DNA of 43,561 bases from a virus. Each line of letters starts with the position of its first letter. The stretch's first letter is position 1. This document shows, piece by piece, positions 32,001 through 38,994 of the stretch. Both the position numbers and the translations under genes were made by a program. The stretch lies in the IMG/VR virus record IMGVR_UViG_3300020421_000043, positions 1 to 43,561 of that record. One strand, given 5' to 3'. The notes beneath the pieces were generated by a model. It worked only from the letters and a program-made list of their open reading frames with translations. It did not search any database and was not told where the DNA came from.

Positions 32001-35000
32001 TCGATTCTTACGATGCTACTCTTTATGGTAATACTCTTCCATATATTGGTGAAATTCCAGTCTCTGATATTATCGATCTGAGACCTAGAGCTGTTTCTGT
32101 AGCTTCTACTTTATCTCCCTTTGAATATAAGTCTAGAGAATTCAATCCACTAACATCATCGACTACTCACGTATTTTCTAGTAATAAAAACATTAACTTA
32201 AGTTATGATTATTATTTGGGTAGAATTGATAAAATTTTCTTAACAAAAGATGGAGTTTTTAACAGAGCAGAAGGAGTTCCTTCATATGATCCACAAGTAC
32301 CAAATAGTGTAGATAATGCTCTAGAGATTGCTACCCTTGAGATGCCTCCATATCTCTATAGTGTTGATGATATTGAGGTTCAAGTTGCTACCCACAAGCG
32401 ATATCAAATGAGAGATATTGCTAATATTGATACTAGACTTACTAATGTAGAGTACTATACAAGTCTTTCTCTCCTAGAGACGGAAACTTCTAGTTTGACT
32501 ATTAAAGATCCAACTACAAATCTTGATAAGTTTAAATCTGGATTCTTTGTTGATAACTTTAGATCCAAACTAGGTGGAGGAGCCGTTTCCGATAGTCAGT
32601 ATAGATGTAGTATTGACACCGCAGAAGGAGAGGCAAGACCCGAACACTATACGACATCAATAGATCTTTTGTTGGGATCTGAAGCTATTATTGGTGCTAG
32701 TGCTGCAGGTTCGGCAACTCCAGATGCAGACTATAGATTTGTATCAGATCTTGGGGATGCAAATGTTGTCAAGAAAGGTGATGTTGTAACTCTCAAATAT
32801 ACTGAGAGAGAGTGGCTTAAGAATAAGTTTGCTACTAGAAGTGAAAATGTAAACCCATTCCATGTTGTAAATTGGATTGGAGTTTTGGAATTGAATCCAG
32901 CAACAGATACTTGGATTGATACTAGAAAAATTCCTAGTATGACCGTAGATATGGAAGGCAGCTACAATGCCATCCAAGGAATGGTTGGTGGGACGGATAG
33001 TAATACTGGATTATCTCCCATTCAGTGGGGTTCGTGGGAAACGACCTGGACTGGTAAAACTAGGACCAAAGGTCCTGTTATTCTGAAGAAGAAAAATAGA
33101 GTCAAAGGCTCTATGAGGAAGAAGAGAAGAAGAGGAAAGTTTGTACGTGGTAGAGGTATTCCCGTTACTACTACTAAAAGGTGGAAACAGAAGATTACTA
33201 AGATTAGAGAAATAACCACTGTTAAAACTGGAACCAAATCTAGATCTGGTATACAATATAAAGTTGAAGAGTCATTTGACTCGAAGAGTTTAGGAAGTAG
33301 GGTCGTTTCCAGCGATGTTGCTGCTGTAATGAGATCTAGAAACATTGAATTTGTTTGTAAGAGACTCAAGCCCAATACAAGACTCTATGCATTCTTCGAT
33401 AATATCGATATGAATGCCTTCATTGTTCCGAAACTTATTGAAATTGAAATGGTAAGTGGAACCTTCGGTGTTGGTGAAACTGTTGTTGGAAATGGAACTA
33501 ACTCTACAAACAAGAGTATTAGGTTTAGATTGGCTCAACAAAATCATAAGTATGGTCCGTATAATTCTCCTACTCAGACGTATGCCAGCAATCCATATAA
33601 TGTTGCGAATAGTATCTCTGGATCATATTCCTCAACTACAGGGTTACTTAATGTAGACACTGCGTCTCTTGAACTTCAATCTGCATCTGGATTCTTTGGA
33701 TGTCTCGATAAGAATATGACCTTGGTTGGTCAGTCTAGTGGAGCTATTGCAAAAGTTAAAGATATTAGAATTGTTACTGATAGAGCTGGTGTTGTAATCG
33801 GATCTTTGTTTATCCCTGATCCAACTGTAGCATCTTCACAAGTATTCAATACTGGTAGTAAGACTTTTACACTGACTTCTAGTTCGAGTAACCAGACTAT
33901 TTCTGGATTTACTGATAGTTCTGCTGAAACGACATTTATGTCTACAGGAACAATCAATAACACTCAAGAAACAACTCTACGAATTCGTAATGCTAATGTT
34001 GAAAGAGTTCCCTCAACACAATCTAAAAACATAACCAGAAGTAGAACTAGATTAAAAGCAACAGTTAAATTTAAAAATAGAAAGAAAAAACAAACAAGAT
34101 GGGTTGATCCACTTGCACAGTCATTTGAAGTTCCAGATGAGAACGGAGTTTTCCTCACTAGTTGTGAAATTTACTTCAGAACAAAGGATGCTTCTGAATT
34201 GCCCGTAACATTGCAAGTCAGAGATCTGGAACTAGGTTTACCTACGCAATCAATTTTGCCTTTTGGTGAGGTTGTTCTTGATCCATCTGAAGTTGTTACT
34301 TCAAACGATGGCAGTAAAGCAACAACATTTACCTTCGATTCTCCTGTATATTGCCAAGGAGGAAATGCATATGCTTTGGTTCTTCTTTCTGCTTCCAATG
34401 AATACACAGTATTCATCTCTAGAATGGGTGAAGAGGATATTTCTACTATAAACAGCGCGGACTCTGAGAAGATTATTGTTTCCCAACAACCACTTCTTGG
34501 TTCACTATTTAAATCCCAGAATGGTGCTACATGGGATCCAAGTCAGTTTGAGGATCTGAAGTTCAATCTTTATCAGGCTCAATTTAGTTCCACAAGTGGA
34601 ACTGTTAAATTCTATAATCCTGATCTAGACATTGGCAACAAACAAATTGTTACACTGAGTAATAATCCTCTTAATATGTTATCCAATAATACCGTTATTG
34701 GTCTTGGTAAGAGTTTGACTTCTAATGAAGTTGCTGGTCTTGTTGCGGGTACAACCATTGGACAAGAAAATAATGCAAACTTCTCTGCAAAACTTATCAA
34801 GGTTCTTGGTGCTGTTGGTATTGGAAGTGTTCTCGATCTAACGAGTGCAGGAAGTGGATTTGCAAATGGAACTCCAACGTATACTGATGTTCCTCTAGTT
34901 AGTTTGACTGGAAATGGATCTGGTGCAAAAGCAACAATTGTCGTTGGATCTAATATAGTAAGTTCTGCTACTGTTTCTGCTGGAGGCACTGGATATTCTA

Positions 35001-36613
35001 TTGGTGATGTATTGACTGTAAATCCAACCAATACTGGTGGATTTGGTTCCAATTTACGACTCTCTATTAAAAATGAAGTGGGTATTATTAGTGCCTTCAA
35101 TACACTAGTTGTTGATAGAGTTCAAGGCGTTCCAAATGTAGATGCGTCCTCTGCGGTTGTTTTTACAACAGGTGCTGGATCGACATCAATTATTTCCGCA
35201 ACTTCTATTCAATATGTTGATAGTATCAGTGATGGACTGACATTTATGGTCAAACATAGTAACCATGGAATGTATAGTCCATTGGATATGGTTGTACTTT
35301 CAAATATTGAAACTGATGTAAAACCAGAGAAACTCACTGCCAAATATAATTCTTCTTCGACTGATAATCTTTCAGTAACCAATGTTGGAGTTTATACTAG
35401 TTTTGAGAATGTTCCTGTCGATTCAAATAATCCTGGATATTTGAAATTGGGTGATGAAATTATCAAGTATACTGGGGTCACCACAACCTCCAGTGCAATT
35501 ACTGGTATCACTAGAGCTGTTGATGATACTACTTCTGGAAATTATTCTGTAGATGATCTACTTTTCAAGTATGAACTTAATGGTATTTCATTGAGAAGAA
35601 TCAATACTTCGCATAATCTTGGTGAAGTAAACATCACTAAGTATCCAATTGACGTTGATTCTTATTGGTTGAAGGTTGGTATTTCCAGTAGAGGTGTTGA
35701 TAGAAGTCCTGGAAATGCTACTGGATTACCAGAATTATATTGGAATGAAACCAAGTCTGCTGGATCTTATATTGCGGAAGGCACTAATACTGGTTCAGGT
35801 AATGTTCCAAGAGCTACCCAAAATATTCCTTTCAATATAGTGAGACCAAACTTCACTATCTTACAACCAGATGGAACCACTGTTTCCGCATCCTGTAGGA
35901 CATTTAGTGGAGATAGTCCAGATGGAAACATGGGGGCATTCATTGATCAGGGATTTGAACCCATCTCCTTGGAAGGCGATAACGAATTTACTTCACCAAG
36001 AATTGTTGCATCTAAAGTAAATGAATTGACTAGATTGGAGAATTTCCCTGGAAGAAAATCATTTGCAATAGAAGTTACTCTTAACACTGAAGATGAATTT
36101 GTTTCTCCGCAAATTGATTTGGACCGAGTAGGTGCTGTCTTCATTATGAATAGACTCAACAATAAAGTTGATGACTATGCAACTGATAAACGAGTGAATT
36201 CTCTTGATAATGATCCAAATGCTGCCATTTACTTAACTCAGGTTATTAATCTTGATAAGGCTGCAGATGGATTGAAAGTTATGTTTGATGCATATAGACA
36301 TCATACAAATGACATTAGAGTTCTTTACAGGGCATTCCGTGTTGATGCACCTTCGGGAGATCAACTATTCCAGTTGTTCCCTGGATATAAAAATCTAGAT
36401 CTTGCTGGTGGAATTATCGATCCTACCAAAAATGATGGGTTACCCGACAAGTTCGTTCCCCCATCTGATGGATATGATGATATTAATCCATATGAATTCA
36501 ATGTCTCAAACATTCCACAGTTCAATGCATTCCAAATTAAAGTTTGTATGTCTGGAAGTAACTATGCTTACGTTCCAAGATTGAGAGACTTCAGAGTTAT
36601 TGCTACAATTTAA
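29078..36613 (+). CDS. Giant DUF4815-type virion protein (gp10-position)
   Basis: This 2511-residue protein opens with NSSPYFDDFSASNNYQRVLF, FKPGLPIQSRELTTLQSIL and GSVVIPGQIAYDDEF, the signature of DUF4815-type phage tail proteins. Residues to about 600 include RTTANVTNEALPF and GPGKAYVRGYEVE. A linker near 1326-1389 is strikingly basic (KKKNRVKGSMRKKRRRGKFV), and a second basic stretch (1653-1673) runs into WVDPLAQSFEV (from 1674), a motif I associate with a beta domain in several phage fibre proteins. The C-terminal part has GGTGYSIGDVLTVN and ends VPRLRDFRVIATI. It follows gp8, the gp10 position in T4, so a baseplate pin or fibre-network role is likely; equivalence is not shown by sequence. 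Confidence 0.82.
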   Translation: MPQNTNLNSSPYFDDFSASNNYQRVLFKPGLPIQSRELTTLQSILQNQIEKFGKHMFKEGSVVIPGQIAYDDEFTSVQIDESHLGLPVSLYLNSLKGKRIKGETSGVKAKIEDYITNSESEKSNYTLYIKYEGASENDFSGTTFTDGENLIAQEDIDYTLSSIRTGTSFATAIISNSTAVGSAAKLANGVYFIRGFFVDVPDSTVILDQYDDAPSYRVGLDISEELVTASDEYNDLYDNARGFSNFAAPGADRLKISTKLIKKSLNDFNDENFIELLRIEDGDIRKFSNTTTYDLITDELARRTYDESGDYYITPFGINVKETLNDRIGNDGAYYSNQTTQQGNIPNKDIVSLSIGPGKAYVRGYEVETLNTSTLDIPKPRTTANVTNEALPFSVGRTIEVNNVYGSPAVGLGTEGLLNLHGSRTATPGSTSGLHVGVARLYDFRLRDAAYANEGTTFRASLYDIQTFTYLQLNAESSINVPAFIEGQNSSASGYVFSASSKSKQLVLYQVNGEFQNNEEILLNGQRINRSITEFDDYGIQDVYQIASADGVAFTADTKLTNKIRFAEPGSEYTISVESAGVSTITSPNANFGAVSGISTGDVIAYSKAATATPSYAVVKQIGTNARSIIVEATTTVTNVNVGTLPTSEITASDVNKVTLEILNSGSNTLYAELTEPNVSSVNLNDAEIVFKKTYYIAVSSGAYSATLESDSSLTLEPYDAEDYNVSFDSTGTTESLSDQKLTVSGRTVTLSQMSEDGAATLTVTWKKKNPKAKNKVFSRANTIQISNSATNTSGIGNSSGNDGLTFSEVYGTRVQDKRISLGICDVARVAAVFESSSNSSPQLPKIILTDLNASITNALKGESIVGETSGASAIFVETNGTNEASFIYENESVFQSGETVVFQDSNITANVQSFLSGDRDIKNNFEFDPGQNEDYIDFSSLIRKNSANAPTKRLTIVYDSFVIENSDPGDLVSVDSYDATLYGNTLPYIGEIPVSDIIDLRPRAVSVASTLSPFEYKSREFNPLTSSTTHVFSSNKNINLSYDYYLGRIDKIFLTKDGVFNRAEGVPSYDPQVPNSVDNALEIATLEMPPYLYSVDDIEVQVATHKRYQMRDIANIDTRLTNVEYYTSLSLLETETSSLTIKDPTTNLDKFKSGFFVDNFRSKLGGGAVSDSQYRCSIDTAEGEARPEHYTTSIDLLLGSEAIIGASAAGSATPDADYRFVSDLGDANVVKKGDVVTLKYTEREWLKNKFATRSENVNPFHVVNWIGVLELNPATDTWIDTRKIPSMTVDMEGSYNAIQGMVGGTDSNTGLSPIQWGSWETTWTGKTRTKGPVILKKKNRVKGSMRKKRRRGKFVRGRGIPVTTTKRWKQKITKIREITTVKTGTKSRSGIQYKVEESFDSKSLGSRVVSSDVAAVMRSRNIEFVCKRLKPNTRLYAFFDNIDMNAFIVPKLIEIEMVSGTFGVGETVVGNGTNSTNKSIRFRLAQQNHKYGPYNSPTQTYASNPYNVANSISGSYSSTTGLLNVDTASLELQSASGFFGCLDKNMTLVGQSSGAIAKVKDIRIVTDRAGVVIGSLFIPDPTVASSQVFNTGSKTFTLTSSSSNQTISGFTDSSAETTFMSTGTINNTQETTLRIRNANVERVPSTQSKNITRSRTRLKATVKFKNRKKKQTRWVDPLAQSFEVPDENGVFLTSCEIYFRTKDASELPVTLQVRDLELGLPTQSILPFGEVVLDPSEVVTSNDGSKATTFTFDSPVYCQGGNAYALVLLSASNEYTVFISRMGEEDISTINSADSEKIIVSQQPLLGSLFKSQNGATWDPSQFEDLKFNLYQAQFSSTSGTVKFYNPDLDIGNKQIVTLSNNPLNMLSNNTVIGLGKSLTSNEVAGLVAGTTIGQENNANFSAKLIKVLGAVGIGSVLDLTSAGSGFANGTPTYTDVPLVSLTGNGSGAKATIVVGSNIVSSATVSAGGTGYSIGDVLTVNPTNTGGFGSNLRLSIKNEVGIISAFNTLVVDRVQGVPNVDASSAVVFTTGAGSTSIISATSIQYVDSISDGLTFMVKHSNHGMYSPLDMVVLSNIETDVKPEKLTAKYNSSSTDNLSVTNVGVYTSFENVPVDSNNPGYLKLGDEIIKYTGVTTTSSAITGITRAVDDTTSGNYSVDDLLFKYELNGISLRRINTSHNLGEVNITKYPIDVDSYWLKVGISSRGVDRSPGNATGLPELYWNETKSAGSYIAEGTNTGSGNVPRATQNIPFNIVRPNFTILQPDGTTVSASCRTFSGDSPDGNMGAFIDQGFEPISLEGDNEFTSPRIVASKVNELTRLENFPGRKSFAIEVTLNTEDEFVSPQIDLDRVGAVFIMNRLNNKVDDYATDKRVNSLDNDPNAAIYLTQVINLDKAADGLKVMFDAYRHHTNDIRVLYRAFRVDAPSGDQLFQLFPGYKNLDLAGGIIDPTKNDGLPDKFVPPSDGYDDINPYEFNVSNIPQFNAFQIKVCMSGSNYAYVPRLRDFRVIATI

Positions 36614-36822
36614 TGGATAAAATAAAAGTTGAAAATAGTCACTCTCTATATCGAGACAACGAGACTGGAGCAGTGGTAAATTGCAATGATGGTGCATATG
36701 AGTCGTATATCAAACAAAAAAGAATTGCGGCTCAAAAATCATTAGAAATAGATGAATTAAAAAATGATGTCAGTGAACTTAAGGTCATGATGAAACTTCT
36801 TCTGGAAAAATTGGATAAATAA
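36613..36822 (+). CDS. Small coiled-coil protein, 69 residues
   Basis: This ORF (MDKIKVENSHSLYRDNETGA...) starts one base inside the previous stop (TAATG). After a short beta-like start (HSLYRDNETGAVVNCNDGAY), residues 34-69 form a strong coiled-coil candidate (SLEIDELKNDVSELKVMMKL, then LLEKLDK). Small coiled-coil proteins of this type commonly follow the large fibre genes in T4-like cyanophages. A role as a trimerisation or assembly factor is plausible but inferred. It also carries GATAAATA at its end, overlapping a possible late promoter. Confidence 0.7.
   Translation: MDKIKVENSHSLYRDNETGAVVNCNDGAYESYIKQKRIAAQKSLEIDELKNDVSELKVMMKLLLEKLDK
36814..36821 (+). promoter_or_regulatory. Candidate late promoter (GATAAATA)
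   Basis: GATAAATA differs from TATAAATA at one base and lies 23 bp before the ATG at 36845, across the stop codon of the previous gene. Confidence 0.4.
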
Positions 36823-36844
36823 CTAAAATCTTCCTTTTTGTGTA

Positions 36845-37177
36845 ATGGCAGCTAGAAATGTCAATTTAGTCATTGAACAAAACGTTGATTTTGAAGCAAC
36901 CTTTACTATTAAGAATGCGAATAATTCGCCATTAAATTTGACTGGGTACTCTGCTCTAGCGAAGATTAGAAAACACCCAGATGCGACAAAATACACGAAT
37001 TTTGTTATCTCTTTCCCAAATAGAATCAATGGTGTCGTAAAAGTAGCCCTTGCGGTAACTTCTACTGGAACTTTGGAGGGAGGAAGATATGTATATGATC
37101 TGGTACTTGTTTCTCCAAACAATTATAAGACTCGACCTATAGCAGGAAATGTTTTAGTGTTACCTGGAGTATCATGA
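36845..37177 (+). CDS. Small beta-sandwich virion protein, 110 residues
   Basis: This protein (MAARNVNLVIEQNVDFEATF...) has an immunoglobulin-like strand pattern: VDFEATFTIKNANNSPLNLT, SALAKIRKHPDATKYTNFVI, VVKVALAVTSTGTLEGGRYV, then YDLVLVSP and RPIAGNVLVLPGVS. Proteins of this kind, resembling the small beta domains of phage baseplate attachment proteins, lie after the giant fibre genes in T4-like cyanophages. I infer a structural role. It overlaps the next gene by 4 nt (ATGA). Confidence 0.7.
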   Translation: MAARNVNLVIEQNVDFEATFTIKNANNSPLNLTGYSALAKIRKHPDATKYTNFVISFPNRINGVVKVALAVTSTGTLEGGRYVYDLVLVSPNNYKTRPIAGNVLVLPGVS

Positions 37178-37851
37178 CTGATTACTTAGTAAATTTAAAT
37201 AGTCCTGGATCATATTCAGTTGGAGTTGACTACGAAATTCCATCGAAGTCAACCCAGAACACCAACCTCATCATTGATGACATTAATGGTCAATTTAATG
37301 GTATTGGTGTTACTTTTTCATTAAATAGTGGTGGCGATACATATAGTCCATTAAATGACCAACAACTGATTGTTTGTAAAAATAATCTGGTCATGGAACC
37401 AGGAGAAGATTTCACCATTGCTGGTGATCAACTTATTTTCTCAGTTGCACCAGTTGTTGGTGATGACGTATTCATCATTGCTCTTGCAACTACTGCGGAT
37501 CTGACAAGATCAGTTAATTTTGTTATTGATAGTGGATCTCAGGATATCTCCCCAGGAAGTAAAGGCAAAGTTACTGTCGATGTTTCTGGAACAATAGAAT
37601 CGATCAAAGTGTTGAGTGATCAAACAGGAGATATTGTTTTAGAGGTATCAAAATCTAACTTCCAAGATTTTCCTACATTTACAACAATTACTGATAATCA
37701 ACGAGTTCAACTACAAACCCAAAATAAGTATGTTGATGATGTACTAAATAACTGGGATAAGGCGATCGTTGCTGGCGATATACTAGATTTTTCAGTAGTC
37801 AGCTCAACAAACATGCGAAGGTTGTTGATCTCTTTAAAATTAAAATTATAA
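37174..37851 (+). CDS. Beta-rich virion protein, 225 residues
   Basis: This protein has an N-terminal segment (MTDYLVNLNSPGSYSVGVDY) and then LIIDDINGQFNGIGVTFSLN and QQLIVCKNNLVMEPGEDFTI, the module that also occurs inside the 2492-residue giant as IFIYINDILQVPGESYIFKG. The C-terminal half (VNFVIDSGSQDISPGSKGKV, IVLEVSKSNFQDFPTFTTIT) is also all beta and ends in a basic tail (RRLLISLKLKL). It is probably a tail or fibre-associated structural protein. It overlaps the upstream gene by 4 nt, and a TATAAATA late promoter overlaps its stop. Confidence 0.7.
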   Translation: MTDYLVNLNSPGSYSVGVDYEIPSKSTQNTNLIIDDINGQFNGIGVTFSLNSGGDTYSPLNDQQLIVCKNNLVMEPGEDFTIAGDQLIFSVAPVVGDDVFIIALATTADLTRSVNFVIDSGSQDISPGSKGKVTVDVSGTIESIKVLSDQTGDIVLEVSKSNFQDFPTFTTITDNQRVQLQTQNKYVDDVLNNWDKAIVAGDILDFSVVSSTNMRRLLISLKLKL

Positions 37852-37854
37852 ATA
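37847..37854 (+). promoter_or_regulatory. T4-type late promoter TATAAATA
   Basis: A perfect TATAAATA octamer lies 43 bp before the ATG at 37898. Together with the terminator at 38937 it makes the next gene a likely monocistronic late transcript. Confidence 0.75.
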
Positions 37855-37897
37855 AGTATAGTTCTTAAAGTCTAACCCTTACGAGGAGTTGTTTTCG

Positions 37898-38905
37898 ATG
37901 GCATTACTAGTCCCCAATATTGGTGAAATTGAGTCTCTCCGTTATCTGATTGCTCAGAATAACTTTGTTGCAGACTTGGAGGATACCTCACCAAGAAATC
38001 TCGTTCTTAAACTATTTACGAGTAACACCACCCCTGCTGAGGGTGATGTACCTTCCCAGACTGCATATTTTGAACCATATATTGATGGAAACGTCAATGG
38101 TTACGGAACTACTGCAAATACTGGTTACCCCCTTTGCGTCGATAATAGAATCGACCAAGACTACACCGCACAGTACGGTGTTCTTCTAAACGGATCTCGC
38201 TGGGTTATTAAGAACGTTGGTAGTGGTACAACCGCAACCTATCCCGAACAGACTTTCACCTTTACTGGACCTGCTGGTAATATCTACGGTTATTACGTAA
38301 CTAGAGCAAACAACATGCCTGTATCCGTACAGGGTGTTAACCATGCAGCTAGTGTGGGTATCGGAACAACCGTCACCAAGGGTAACAACACTGATCCATG
38401 TATTGGAGTTGTTGGTAATAGATTCTTCACTGTTGACCCACAGGTCTCTATCAACGATCTAACTCTTGGACAGTATGTCGCTGGTAACGCGGGTGTTCAG
38501 ACTGGAACGCGAATTATTGGTCTCGATCGAGCCTTGCAAGTTGTCTATCTAGACAAACCACTGATTGATAACATTCAGGTTGCAACTGACCCATCGGTTA
38601 CCTTTAGTTTCGGTAAGATTGCTATTGTCAACCACGGTCTTCAAAGAGGAGATATCCTTTACGTTGCTGCTGGTGCAGGTAATACAACTCTTGAATCTAA
38701 TGTTTATACCGTCTTTGACGTACAAAACGCTGACGAGTTTGTAACCACACCGTCCCTAACCGCAACATCCAACGGTGTTCTTGGACTGAATACTGCGACC
38801 CTGTACTCCAGCATCATGTACGCTGAGAGATTCACGAATGGTCCATACAACATTCAGAACAACGGTGACCAAATTAAAATCACCCTGAACGTCGCACTTG
38901 ACTGA
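37898..38905 (+). CDS. Virion structural protein, 335 residues
   Basis: The ATG at 37898 (MALLVPNIGEIESLRYLIAQ...) is chosen over an upstream TTG because GAGGAG (37883-37888) sits 9 nt before it. The N-terminus (RYLIAQNNFVADLEDTSPRN, then LVLKLFTSNTTPAEGD) looks like a domain found in other cyanophage tail-related proteins. The body is all-beta (VTFSFGKIAIVNHGLQRGDI, then LYVAAGAGNTTLESNVYTVF). It has a perfect late promoter, a strong ribosome-binding site, more C-ending codons and higher GC (about 42-52% in sampled lines) than the preceding giants, and its own terminator. These point to high, independent expression. I infer an abundant virion protein; its exact location is unknown. Confidence 0.78.
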   Translation: MALLVPNIGEIESLRYLIAQNNFVADLEDTSPRNLVLKLFTSNTTPAEGDVPSQTAYFEPYIDGNVNGYGTTANTGYPLCVDNRIDQDYTAQYGVLLNGSRWVIKNVGSGTTATYPEQTFTFTGPAGNIYGYYVTRANNMPVSVQGVNHAASVGIGTTVTKGNNTDPCIGVVGNRFFTVDPQVSINDLTLGQYVAGNAGVQTGTRIIGLDRALQVVYLDKPLIDNIQVATDPSVTFSFGKIAIVNHGLQRGDILYVAAGAGNTTLESNVYTVFDVQNADEFVTTPSLTATSNGVLGLNTATLYSSIMYAERFTNGPYNIQNNGDQIKITLNVALD

Positions 38906-38936
38906 TTCATATATAAAATAGAATATTTGTCATGGT

Positions 38937-38971
38937 GGGGATTGCTTTATTATCAAGGCAATCCCCTTTTT
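38937..38971 (+). terminator. Rho-independent terminator
   Basis: GGGGATTGC (38937-38945) pairs perfectly with GCAATCCCC (38958-38966), extendable inward by three pairs including a G-T, with a short loop and followed by TTTTT. It lies 31 nt after the previous stop and only 24 nt before the next ATG. Confidence 0.88.
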
Positions 38972-38994
38972 CATCAAATGATAAGAATTAAACT

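Noticed and set aside
38912-38920. TATAAAATA as late promoter of the terminal giant gene
   Set aside because: It has an extra base relative to the octamer and lies upstream of a strong terminator, so it cannot be assigned confidently.
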